Origin: Flavobacterium hibernum
GTDB taxonomy: Bacteria; Bacteroidota; Bacteroidia; Flavobacteriales; Flavobacteriaceae
Length of the DNA stretch: 64,000 nt
Assembly (NCBI RefSeq): GCF_000832125.1
Contig: NZ_JPRK01000023.1
Coordinates: 62,001-126,000, forward strand
Reading direction: 5' to 3'
The position numbers and the translations under genes are program-made. Below are positions 6,884-15,946 of the stretch, piece after piece. Within the stretch, counting starts at the first letter, position 1. The number at the start of each line of letters is the position of its first letter. Under the pieces are notes generated by a model. That model was not told where the DNA came from and made no database searches. It worked only from the letters and a program-made list of their open reading frames with translations.

Positions 6884-9643
6884 TTAACGTTTAACGCTAA
6901 TATTGTAAGAACCTGATGACAATGTCAAGACAATTGTATTGTTTTCGACTTTGTAATTTGATGAAGATTTGTCTATTTTATTAGAATTTAAACTCACATT
7001 AGTAATACTATTTGTTGGCAAATAAACTAATGCGGTAGTATTTGCCGGAATTGTAATTTTCCATTGCAAAGCCTTTTTATCCTTTTTCCAATCACTATTA
7101 ATCGTTCCGTAAATAGATTCGTAAGATGCGTTTACGTATGTTAAGCCCGTTTCGAAATCTGGTTTCATAATAATTTGTTTGAAACCCGGAGTTTCAGGAT
7201 TACTCTTAATGCCGGCCATATTTTCATAATACCAAATCAATAAATCGCCCAAAAGCATTACGTGATTTTGCGAATTCATTTTAGGATCGGCAGTGTTTCC
7301 ATTCCATAATTCCCAAATAGTGGTTGCGCCATTTTTGGCCATATAACCCCAACTTGGGTACGTGTCATTTGAAGCCAATTTGTAACTCAAATCAGGTCTT
7401 CCATATTCAGATAAGGTTCGCATTAAAAATTGCGTTCCAATAACTCCTGTACTAATATGACCTTTGTAAGTTACTTCGACTTCATGAACTATATTATCAA
7501 ATACTTTAGACTGAAGATTTTCCGGAACCATTCCAAAAGCTAACGGAAGTAAATTTGCCGTTACGGTATTATTGCCATAATTATTTTTTGCTGCATTAAA
7601 AAACTTGGCATTAAATGCTGTTTTAATTCTTTCAGAAAGTGAGTCGTAATATTTAATATCGTCAGTATTATTTCCGTCAATTGTTGCAAACTTTTTCATT
7701 TTTTGCAATAAATGATAGTAAAATGCACTCGCAATTAATTCTCCGTTTGTGGTTCTTGCTGAGTCTTTTGAGTGAATTAATTCTAATGATTCTGGCGGAA
7801 CACACCAATCTCCGTATTTGTCTTTGGTCATTAAATCCTTAACCAAATAATTTTGTTCCATGTAAACAATCCATTTTTTCATGGATGGATAATGCTTTTC
7901 TACGACTTTTTTATCTCCAAATTGCTGATACAACATATCAGCAACTGTAATATAAGTTCCGGGCCAGGTTACATTGTCTCCGTAATAACGCCAAAATGCA
8001 GGCGCAACATCCGGAATTCCACCATCGGCAGTTTGTGCGTTTTTAATATCATCCAGCCATTTCGCGTATAAGGTTTGATTATCGAATAAAAAGCTTTCGC
8101 CATAAGCTCCGGTTGTTCTGTCTCCTAACCAAGGCTGACGCTCGTTTCGTTGCGGACAATCGATTGGCATTCCTTTATAATTTCCTCTAATTCCCCAATA
8201 TGCATTTTTAAAAATCTGATTCATTATCGGATTAGAAGATTCAAAAGTTCCAGTTGTTTTAATATCGTCATAAACTACCTTTCCAACAAAATTATCTATA
8301 GTTGGTTTAGTTGTAAATCCGGTAACTTCTACAAAACGGAAACCATGAAATACAAAGGTTGGCTCCCAAGTTTCTTCGCCTTCACCTTTTAAAGTATAAA
8401 CATCTGTAGTTCTTGCATCGCGTAAATTTTCGATATACAAAGATCCATCGGCTTGTAATGATTCGGCAAACTTTAGCTTTATTTGGTCTCCACTTTTTCC
8501 TTTCACTTTTAGTTGTAACCAGCCCACCATATTCTGACCCATGTCCAAAATATAAGTTCCTCTAGAAGTTTGTTTGATTGAAATTGGTTTTACTTCTCCC
8601 ATAATTTTCATATTCGGAGTCATTTGAGCTTCATAAAAACCACCCGGTTCTTGCACATATTCAGCCAAAAACCATTTTTTATCATCAAAATTGGTAGTAT
8701 TCCAATTTTTCATTTCTTTGCGTGCATCGTATTCCTCGCCATCATATTCATTATTAGATAAAATAGGTCCGTTTGTAGTTACTTTCCAGGTATCATCAGT
8801 TCTAATAACTTCTTTGCTTCCATCTGTATATTCTACAAATAGTTGCAACGCCATTTTTGGGTATCCAAAAGTTTTAATTTTATAGGGCTTAAAATCCTGA
8901 CGCATCGTAAAAAAACGTCCGTTTCCTAAAATAGTTCCCAACATATTTTTGCCTTCTTTCAACTGAGAAGTCACATCAAAAACATTGTATTTTACATTTT
9001 TAGTATAATCTGTAGGAACGGGTGCCAAAACCTGATCTCCAATTTTATTTCCGTTAATGTATAACTCATACAAACCCATACCCATGATGTAAACCTTGGC
9101 ACTTTTGATTTGCTTTTTTAAGTTAATTTCTTTTCGAAAGTATCTTGCTGATAATCTTGAATATTGAGTAATACTATCTCCAATTGAAGCTTTTTCGTAA
9201 CCAATCCAACGTGTTGATTTCCAATTAGCATAATTCAAAATTCCCATACTGAAATGAGCTGAATTTGCCGATTGAATTTCGCCTTTGTTCGTCCAGACAA
9301 TTACTTTCCAAAATGCATCTTTTCTGTCTTCTAACTTTTTTCCTTTATAAGTAACATTGCTAGATTGATCGCTTGTTATTTTTCCACTGTCCCATAAATC
9401 GGCTTTATTAGCATTTAAGTTTTCTAAAGTCGAAGCAACGATAATTTGATATGCGGTTTGTTTTACATCATTCACATCTGCTTTTATTTGCCAGCTAAGT
9501 CTAGGCTGAACGACATCAATTCCTTCGGGATTATTGAGCATTTCGCATTGCAATTCGGTTACGTTGATTTTATTTTGGGCTTTCGCCGAAACTGAAATCA
9601 ATGTTATGATGATGAATGTAAGATGTAAAAAAAACTTTTTCAT
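6884..9643 (-). CDS. GH78 alpha-L-rhamnosidase (919 aa)
   Basis: Signal peptide ~1-22, then the full GH78 order: Ig-like domain (~25-140, with QPRLSWQI), N-terminal jelly roll (~180-350, with LYINGNKIGDQVLAPVPTDY), second beta-sandwich (~360-465, with LDMGQNMVGWLQLKVKG), six-hairpin barrel (~470-820) and C-terminal sandwich. The acid region DCPQRNERQPWLGDR is at ~494-508 and the second catalytic Glu lies in TIWELWNG (~776). The family removes terminal alpha-L-rhamnose. It is one of three GH78-type proteins here and is about as far from the 15947 paralogue as separate substrates would suggest (DCPQRNERQPW against DCPQREKLGW). The 240-bp gap upstream contains an (AAT)n tract and a family C repeat. 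Confidence 0.93.
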   Translation of the reverse strand: MKKFFLHLTFIIITLISVSAKAQNKINVTELQCEMLNNPEGIDVVQPRLSWQIKADVNDVKQTAYQIIVASTLENLNANKADLWDSGKITSDQSSNVTYKGKKLEDRKDAFWKVIVWTNKGEIQSANSAHFSMGILNYANWKSTRWIGYEKASIGDSITQYSRLSARYFRKEINLKKQIKSAKVYIMGMGLYELYINGNKIGDQVLAPVPTDYTKNVKYNVFDVTSQLKEGKNMLGTILGNGRFFTMRQDFKPYKIKTFGYPKMALQLFVEYTDGSKEVIRTDDTWKVTTNGPILSNNEYDGEEYDARKEMKNWNTTNFDDKKWFLAEYVQEPGGFYEAQMTPNMKIMGEVKPISIKQTSRGTYILDMGQNMVGWLQLKVKGKSGDQIKLKFAESLQADGSLYIENLRDARTTDVYTLKGEGEETWEPTFVFHGFRFVEVTGFTTKPTIDNFVGKVVYDDIKTTGTFESSNPIMNQIFKNAYWGIRGNYKGMPIDCPQRNERQPWLGDRTTGAYGESFLFDNQTLYAKWLDDIKNAQTADGGIPDVAPAFWRYYGDNVTWPGTYITVADMLYQQFGDKKVVEKHYPSMKKWIVYMEQNYLVKDLMTKDKYGDWCVPPESLELIHSKDSARTTNGELIASAFYYHLLQKMKKFATIDGNNTDDIKYYDSLSERIKTAFNAKFFNAAKNNYGNNTVTANLLPLAFGMVPENLQSKVFDNIVHEVEVTYKGHISTGVIGTQFLMRTLSEYGRPDLSYKLASNDTYPSWGYMAKNGATTIWELWNGNTADPKMNSQNHVMLLGDLLIWYYENMAGIKSNPETPGFKQIIMKPDFETGLTYVNASYESIYGTINSDWKKDKKALQWKITIPANTTALVYLPTNSITNVSLNSNKIDKSSSNYKVENNTIVLTLSSGSYNISVKR

Positions 9644-9677
9644 GGTATTATATTTTATTGTCTTTGCGATGATTGTA

Positions 9678-9838
<161 letters not shown>

Positions 9839-9861
9839 AATTCAGCCTAACTATTTTCAAT

Positions 9862-11427
9862 TTACTCAGAAACCAACTTCTCCAATCTCTCAGAAACCGC
9901 AATTTGTTTTCCGTTTTTAAGGATTCTGAAACCTTTTCCTTTTTTATACTTTTCTCCGGTTTTATCCCAAATAATTGTAATTATATTGCCGTGATACAAA
10001 ACATTATCCAAACAAAACCAATCCCATTTTTCTTGTGGAATCAACGGATTTACTTCTATCTTTTCATCTGCTCTCGGGCGTAAACCAACCAAACCTGTAA
10101 TCATCAAATCATTAAAAGTTGAATGGTTGTAATAACGGCTACGCTCTCTGTCGCCCATTAACCAATATCCGGTTGTTTCGTCTAAATATTCACCAAGATA
10201 AGGTCTTCCTCTGTAATATTGTGATTCTACATACAAATTCATTTGTTTGAAATAATCTGTTTTACCAACAAAATTCTGATCGTAATTGTTCAATACATTC
10301 GCCAAAGCGGTTAAAGTCTGTGAACTTGCAAAAGGCCAAATTGCGCCATCCCATTCGCATGTTCCAGTTCCGTGCGATCTAAAACGCGGACTTCTGCGTT
10401 CTGCTGTTGTTAAACCAAAAGGAGCCGAAAATCCTTTTTCGTCCTTAATTTGTTCCCACGCTTTTTCGAAACCTTTGTCTTTTTGTGGTAAATTAAAATA
10501 CCATGGGATAAATCCAATTGCTTCTCTTACCTGTGCTAAAGTGTCTTTTTCTGTAAAAGTTTCAAAAAATTCACTTTTAGTATTCCATAATTTAGTTTCA
10601 ACTAATCTTTGTAATGTATCGGCCTTTGCCTCAAAATAACTTTCTTGTTTTGCATCTCCTTTTAGTTTTGCAATTTTAGATAATGCCACAGCATTTCCAA
10701 ACATATAACTATTTATTGTCGGGCGTGCATTTCTAAATTTTCTGGCTCCACTTAACGATTCTTCCATTCCGTCTTTTACATCAAATTGCCAGAATAAACC
10801 GTCTTTACGTTTTCTATCACCTTCCCAAGCTGCATATTCAGCAACCAAATCAGGATACATATCTAGTAAAAACTTATCATCTTTATTAACCAAATAACGA
10901 TTGTACAAAGCATCTGCTGTCCAACTGCTAAAAGTACGAAGCTTTTTCATTGGCTTTCCGTCGTTTCCTCTAAACCATAAATGAACATCCTGCTCTAAAT
11001 ATTCAGGATTGTGCAACCATCTAAATTCGTTGATATGATGTCCCAAAGCACAACTTATCATATTGTATTTATCAGCATACGAACGATCTACCAAAAACTC
11101 TGTAATGGCATATCCTTGTGGTGTTTTTTTGATATGTTTACGAGCGCTCCACCAACGGAAATAATAGATTTCTTCAAAATTTTGCTGCGGACATTCAAAC
11201 AATGGAATATTTTTTTCCATCCATGTCCAAGCCGAATCATTTGGAATTGCAAATTTTAAATTCTCATCTTCCATCGTGTTGAAATAATCAACATAATGTT
11301 TGAAGCTTTTTTCTTTTAAGATAACTGCTGTTCCTTTTGAATGGTTTGCACCTGTTTTGCAACTGCTATTTAAACAAGCAATTACTATTGAAAGGGCTAT
11401 TATTTTATGTTTGAAATGTTGTAACAT
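9862..11427 (-). CDS. MGH1/GH63-like (alpha/alpha)6 glycosidase lipoprotein (521 aa)
   Basis: The signal peptide ends in a lipobox CLNSSC (Cys ~22-23). The body resembles the MGH1-like (GH63/GH37-type) six-hairpin fold: YFRWWSARKHI, FSSWTADALYNRY, FWQFDVKDGMEES, GTGTCEWDGAIWPFASSQ, YLGEYLDETTGYWL and SRYYNHSTFNDLMITGLVGL. Asp in CEWDGA and Glu in LGEYLDE are the natural candidates for the catalytic pair. GH63 enzymes cleave alpha-glucosides, but related proteins in plant-polysaccharide loci have no known substrate. Family-level call only. Confidence 0.8.
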   Translation of the reverse strand: MLQHFKHKIIALSIVIACLNSSCKTGANHSKGTAVILKEKSFKHYVDYFNTMEDENLKFAIPNDSAWTWMEKNIPLFECPQQNFEEIYYFRWWSARKHIKKTPQGYAITEFLVDRSYADKYNMISCALGHHINEFRWLHNPEYLEQDVHLWFRGNDGKPMKKLRTFSSWTADALYNRYLVNKDDKFLLDMYPDLVAEYAAWEGDRKRKDGLFWQFDVKDGMEESLSGARKFRNARPTINSYMFGNAVALSKIAKLKGDAKQESYFEAKADTLQRLVETKLWNTKSEFFETFTEKDTLAQVREAIGFIPWYFNLPQKDKGFEKAWEQIKDEKGFSAPFGLTTAERRSPRFRSHGTGTCEWDGAIWPFASSQTLTALANVLNNYDQNFVGKTDYFKQMNLYVESQYYRGRPYLGEYLDETTGYWLMGDRERSRYYNHSTFNDLMITGLVGLRPRADEKIEVNPLIPQEKWDWFCLDNVLYHGNIITIIWDKTGEKYKKGKGFRILKNGKQIAVSERLEKLVSE

Positions 11428-11463
11428 GTTTTGTTCTAATTTATTCTTTTACAAATTGTGCGC

Positions 11464-11496
11464 AAACCCGACAGGTTTTAAAAACCTGTCGGGTTT
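11464..11496. repeat. Family B hairpin (CCCGACAGG type)
   Basis: AAACCCGACAGGTTTTAAA faces ACCTGTCGGGTTT, 13 nt beyond the stop of the GH95 gene. Confidence 0.85.
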
Positions 11497-11509
11497 AATA
11501 CGTTATATT

Positions 11510-13966
11510 TTAATTCCCGTAAAAAGTGAAAGTCTGCCCTGCTTTCATATTCACATCGTAAACATTGTAATTTGGCAATTTTACCTTTTCCAGTTTCGCT
11601 TGATCCGAAATAATCGGTTTCTTTACTTCAACATTATAAAATAAAGGATTTGGATTGTTTCCTTTAGCTTTTTTGATTGAAGAACCTTTCAACGTATTCT
11701 CTACTTTCAATCTACAGTTTCCACCTATTTTCGAATAGATTTTTAACTCTAAAACCTTATTGTTTTTCCAAGTCATATCGATTACAAATCCGCCTCGAGT
11801 AACTAATCCTTTGATGTTTCCGTTTTTCCACACACTTGGTAAAGCGGGTAATAACTGAATGGCATCTTCCTGACTTTGCATTAGCATTTCGGCAATTCCT
11901 GCCGTACAACCAAAGTTTCCATCGATCTGAAATGGTTGATGTGCATCTAACATATTTGGATACGTTCCGCCGCCTTTTCTTTGTTCTGCTGTTACCAAAT
12001 GCAATTGATCTTGTAGCAATTTATAGGCATGATTGCCATCTAATAATCTTGCCCACCAACAAACTTTCCAACCCATTGACCAACCTGTAGATTCGTCGCC
12101 TCTATAATTTAGAGAGTTCTTAGCGGCTTCAAATAATTCTGGTGTTTTAATTGGTGAAATCTGATTACTCGGAAATAATCCATACAAATGCGAAACGTGT
12201 CTGTGTTTGTCTTCCGGATTATCCCAATCGTCCTGCCATTCTTGCAATTGACTGTATTTACCCACTTTCATAGGTGCCATTTTGGCTAAAGCTTCACTTA
12301 TTTTTTTAGTATAAACTTCATCAGGAGAAACAATTTTTGAAGCTTTTATTACATTCGAAAAAAGATCAAAAACCAATTGATTGTCCATTGTTGTTCCCGA
12401 AGCTATTGTTGCTTTTCCAGTCCCGCCTGCATGTGTGTTTTCTGGAGAGCTTGAAGGTACAACAACCAAATATCCTGTATTAGGATCGATTACCATAAAA
12501 TCTAAAAAGAAGTCTGCTGCTCCTTTCATTATTGGATAAATCTCTTTTAAGTAATTTTTATCACCTGTGTACAAATATCTTTCCCATAAATCCTGACTTA
12601 CCCACGCACCACCTGTTGGCCACATTCCTGATGCTGCCGAATCTACGGGTGCGGTTACTCGCCAAATATCTGTATTATGGTGTAAAACCCAACCGTTTGC
12701 ATTGTACATCATTTTGGCTGTTTCAGCACCTGTAACACTTAATTCTTTTGCCATTTGTATAAACGGCTCGTGCATTTCTGAAAGATTAGTTACTTCTGCA
12801 GGCCAATAATTCATTTCGGCATTGATGTTTGTAGTGTATTTACTGTCCCACGGTGGTGTAACCATATCGTTCCAAATTCCTTGCAAATTGGCAGGTTGAC
12901 CACCCGGTTGTGAGCTTGAAATTAAAAGATAACGTCCGAATTGAAAATATAAACTTGCCAATTGCAGATCGAATTGTTTAGAGAAATCTCTAATTCTTTC
13001 GTTTGTTGGTCTTTTCGCTAATTCATTTGTTCCTAAATCAAAAGAAACTCGATTGAAGAATTTTTGATAATAATCAACATGAGCTTTTTTTATGGTTTCA
13101 AAATCTTTTACTTCGGCTTTAGCCAAAAATTCTTTGCTCTTTGCAATTTCATCGCCTGATATGTCTTGGTAGTTTTTGAAATTGGTTGCTATCGAAATGT
13201 ATAAAGTTACTTGATCAGCTTTATTAATGCTCAAAACTCCATTGCTGGCGTTGATTTCTCCACCTTTATTTTTAGCGGACAATCGTCCCTGAAATTTCAC
13301 TTTTCCTTTTACGCTTTCAAAATTGGTACCTAAACCAGAAAGTATAATTTGATTTTCTTCTGTCGAAGCTACCGTTTTATCAATTGGACTGTTCATGAAA
13401 ACGTTACAAGTAATTTGTCCCGGCTGACTGGCGGTAAGTTTTACCACAATAACCTGATCTGAAAATGCTGTTAGAATTTCTCTTGTAAATTCGACACCGT
13501 TTACTTTGTATTTTACTTTCGCAGTGGCATTGCTAATATCTAAATCTCTATAATAATCAGTATATTTTTGATGTCCTGCAAAAGAAATATAAACGCTTCC
13601 AAAAGTTTGATAAGGCATTCCGTCGTTGGTTTGCGACATGATATCTTGCGTTGCCAGTTCTTGTGCTTCATCAAATTTTCTGTCAAAAATTAATTGTCGA
13701 ACAATTGGCAAAGCTTTTAATGATTTCGAATGTGCGTTGCTGTTTGGTGAACCTGCCCAAATGGTTTCTTCGTTCAATTGCAAACGTTCCACAGCAGGAT
13801 CTCCAAAAACCATCGCGCCCAAACGACCATTACCTAATGGCAAAGCTTCATTCCAGATTGCAGCCGGTTTATCGTACCAAAGTTTTAAATCGTTTGTTGT
13901 TTGCGCTGTTACTGTAAAGGAAAAAACTCCAAGACAAATTGCCGTTATTTTATTTTTTATCTTCAT
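11510..13966 (-). CDS. GH95 alpha-L-fucosidase/alpha-L-galactosidase (818 aa)
   Basis: The start is placed at the ATG at 13966 (MKIKNKITAICLGVFSFTVT...), which gives a clean signal peptide; the longer frame would begin with a GTG inside a repeat. The GH95 N-terminal domain is clear (LPLGNGRLGAMVFGDP, LQLNEETIWAGSPNSNAHS). The (alpha/alpha)6 domain contains NINAEMNYWPAEVTNLSEMH (~380-400), VVPSSSPEN (Glu ~509) and QIDGNFGCTAGIAEML (Asp ~684), matching the Asn pair, acid Glu and Asp of characterised members. GH95 inverts alpha-1,2-L-fucosides, and some members act on L-galactose. Both sugars occur in rhamnogalacturonan II or xyloglucan, so specificity is open. Confidence 0.92.
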   Translation of the reverse strand: MKIKNKITAICLGVFSFTVTAQTTNDLKLWYDKPAAIWNEALPLGNGRLGAMVFGDPAVERLQLNEETIWAGSPNSNAHSKSLKALPIVRQLIFDRKFDEAQELATQDIMSQTNDGMPYQTFGSVYISFAGHQKYTDYYRDLDISNATAKVKYKVNGVEFTREILTAFSDQVIVVKLTASQPGQITCNVFMNSPIDKTVASTEENQIILSGLGTNFESVKGKVKFQGRLSAKNKGGEINASNGVLSINKADQVTLYISIATNFKNYQDISGDEIAKSKEFLAKAEVKDFETIKKAHVDYYQKFFNRVSFDLGTNELAKRPTNERIRDFSKQFDLQLASLYFQFGRYLLISSSQPGGQPANLQGIWNDMVTPPWDSKYTTNINAEMNYWPAEVTNLSEMHEPFIQMAKELSVTGAETAKMMYNANGWVLHHNTDIWRVTAPVDSAASGMWPTGGAWVSQDLWERYLYTGDKNYLKEIYPIMKGAADFFLDFMVIDPNTGYLVVVPSSSPENTHAGGTGKATIASGTTMDNQLVFDLFSNVIKASKIVSPDEVYTKKISEALAKMAPMKVGKYSQLQEWQDDWDNPEDKHRHVSHLYGLFPSNQISPIKTPELFEAAKNSLNYRGDESTGWSMGWKVCWWARLLDGNHAYKLLQDQLHLVTAEQRKGGGTYPNMLDAHQPFQIDGNFGCTAGIAEMLMQSQEDAIQLLPALPSVWKNGNIKGLVTRGGFVIDMTWKNNKVLELKIYSKIGGNCRLKVENTLKGSSIKKAKGNNPNPLFYNVEVKKPIISDQAKLEKVKLPNYNVYDVNMKAGQTFTFYGN

Positions 13967-13976
13967 AATATTTCTT

Positions 13977-14208
13977 TTTGCCACGAATTACACAAATTGG
14001 CACTAATTTCTTTTTTATTTTGCCACAGATTAAAAGGATTTACACTGATTAAAAATTTGCTTGATCTGCTATATCTGTGTAGAAAAATTACTCTCGCAGA
14101 TCTAGCAGATTATGGAGAGAAAAAATCCTTCCAATCATTTTAATCTGTGGCAGAAAAAATAACCGCATTGCATTCGTGTAAATTCGTGCAATTCGTGGCA
14201 AACCTTTT
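13977..14208. repeat. Nested inverted repeats (family C inside an outer GCCACGAATT pair)
   Basis: An outer pair TTTTGCCACGAATTACAC / GTGCAATTCGTGGCAAA encloses an inner pair TTTTGCCACAGATTAAAAGG / CATTTTAATCTGTGGCA. The innermost bases include TCTGCTATATCTGTGT facing CTCGCAGATCTAGCAGAT. It fills the gap between GH95 and the esterase gene, as if one repeat had been placed inside another. Confidence 0.85.
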
Positions 14209-15627
14209 TTACTTCTTAACTTCGTAAATTTTATTATTTTTCTCTTCAAACATTTCATATAATTTATTGATATCCTTCAAGGCATTTTTAGGTAAGTTTT
14301 CAGCTTTATTTCCAAAAACATATAATTTATCATACGGTTCAATTACACAAGTCGATTCGTCGATTTCACCTTTTGCATTTTTGACTTTATTTAAATCTAA
14401 ACCTAAATATTTTGCCATAAAAGGATATAAAGCCATTCGCTTAGAAATTCCAAAATCGTGTCCTTCTTTTGCAAAATGAGCATTTTCAACTAAATCTTTT
14501 TTACCATACAATACATAAGTTCTTTGGATGAAAGGAAACTCTAATTCCGGAACTGCAAGCGTCCAGTCTTTTCCGTCAGAAACTATTAATTGTGGTTTTG
14601 GTGCCATCATTGCTGAGATTTCGGCATTATTGGTTCCGTTTCCGCAAAGGTGAATTCCACGACCGCTTTCGCACGGGCAACCTCCAGAAAAATGTGAAGA
14701 AACCATAACAACCGGAGCCGAAACTGTAATTCGATCGTCTAAAGCTGCTAAAAACATAGTGTGTGATCCTCCGCCAGAACCGCCCGTAACGCCAACTCTT
14801 GAAACATCGGCGTTTTTGGTTGTTGCTAAATAATCTAATAATCTAATTCCGCTTAAAACCTGAACGGTTGACGCAATGCTATTTCTATGTGTTTCTTCAG
14901 GAAATTGAAGTAATGATTCTCCCCACGCAAACAAATCGTAACTCACTACAATGGCTCCCATTTTTGCCATCATAGCGCAACGATACTGTTCGTCTTTTCT
15001 ATATCTTCCGTCACCAAAATGTCCGTCTGGCGTTAAAATAATAGGTGCTTTTTTATTAAATGGATAAGGTCTATATATCGAACCGGTAACATAAACGCCC
15101 GGTAAAATTTCTAATCCAATATTCTCAATGCTATAATCTTTATAGATTCTTTTTGGTGTTAAAATAGGTTTCGATTTTGGCATTGGTGGTGCTTTGTCCA
15201 ATCCAAATGATGTTATCATACAAGCTTTTAATTCTTTCTTGCGTGCTTCCCATTCTGTTACATTCGAATATAAAGTAGTCAAGTAATCTAAACGCTCTTT
15301 TCCTTTATCCACCGAAACTTTATGATTCTCATATTTTCTGATAATATAAGTTCCGTCAGGTTGTTTAAAATACATTAATTCAAACGGAGCTAAAATATTG
15401 GTTAACGAAATAGCCAGATTTCCAGGTTCAATTCTCCAATCGGCATAATCCAGTTCTTTTCCTTTTAATAAGCCTCTATCGTCGTTTATGGTAACATGAA
15501 AAGCTTTTTCGATTTTCTTTATCGTTTCCCAAACTGGTTTCCTAAAATTTTCATCGGAGGTTATTTGTGCATTTGAAATTGTCAATGCAAAGAATGAAAT
15601 TGCTATATATATGTGTTTTATTTTCAT
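14209..15627 (-). CDS. Secreted alpha/beta-hydrolase esterase (acetyl/methyl esterase-like, 472 aa)
   Basis: Signal peptide ~1-20. The second half has an alpha/beta-hydrolase fold: YDLFAWGESLLQFPE, the nucleophile elbow GVTGGSGGGSH (Ser ~285), a late Asp in IVSDGKDW and His in AKEGHDFG (~400). The first ~120 residues are an extra alpha/beta segment. Cys-rich GGCPCESGRG just after the nucleophile is unusual. Proteins of this kind are annotated as acetyl xylan esterase/dienelactone-hydrolase-like; a pectin methylesterase of alpha/beta-hydrolase fold is known from a rhamnogalacturonan II locus (family CE19), and membership there is possible but unproven. Likely role: remove an acetyl or methyl ester so that lyases and glycosidases can act. 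Confidence 0.78.
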   Translation of the reverse strand: MKIKHIYIAISFFALTISNAQITSDENFRKPVWETIKKIEKAFHVTINDDRGLLKGKELDYADWRIEPGNLAISLTNILAPFELMYFKQPDGTYIIRKYENHKVSVDKGKERLDYLTTLYSNVTEWEARKKELKACMITSFGLDKAPPMPKSKPILTPKRIYKDYSIENIGLEILPGVYVTGSIYRPYPFNKKAPIILTPDGHFGDGRYRKDEQYRCAMMAKMGAIVVSYDLFAWGESLLQFPEETHRNSIASTVQVLSGIRLLDYLATTKNADVSRVGVTGGSGGGSHTMFLAALDDRITVSAPVVMVSSHFSGGCPCESGRGIHLCGNGTNNAEISAMMAPKPQLIVSDGKDWTLAVPELEFPFIQRTYVLYGKKDLVENAHFAKEGHDFGISKRMALYPFMAKYLGLDLNKVKNAKGEIDESTCVIEPYDKLYVFGNKAENLPKNALKDINKLYEMFEEKNNKIYEVKK

Positions 15628-15659
15628 TGTTTTATGGTTTATTAAACTAACTTAAAAAT

Positions 15660-15946
15660 TGAACGCGGATGACACGGATTTACTTCGTAAAGACGCAGAT
15701 AAAAACGGATTTTTATTTTTTACTTTTTAAACTTCTTTTTAAATTACCTCCTGCTTTAGCTGGAGGTATATAATTTGATTTTGTAATAGGCTTTAGCCAA
15801 ACTGATTAATTTGGCTAAAGCCGTGTAACTTAAATATTTTAAATCTCCAGCTAAAGCTGGAGTCTATTCAATATGTATTCTATCAGAATTAAATAAATCC
15901 GTTTTTATCCGCGTCTTCGCTTTAGCGAATCCGTGTAATCCGTGTG
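15660..15946. repeat. Three-level nested inverted repeats (families D and E)
   Basis: This 319-bp gap has no gene. Outer arms: ACGCGGATGACACGGATTTA with CGTAAAGACGCAG near 15662, facing AATCCGTTTTTATCCGCGTC ending near 15946. Middle arms: ACCTCCTGCTTTAGCTGGAG (15746-15768) facing CTCCAGCTAAAGCTGGAGT (15845-15863). Centre: GGCTTTAGCCAAACTG / TTTGGCTAAAGCC (15789-15822). Each level is a complete hairpin by itself. Confidence 0.85.
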
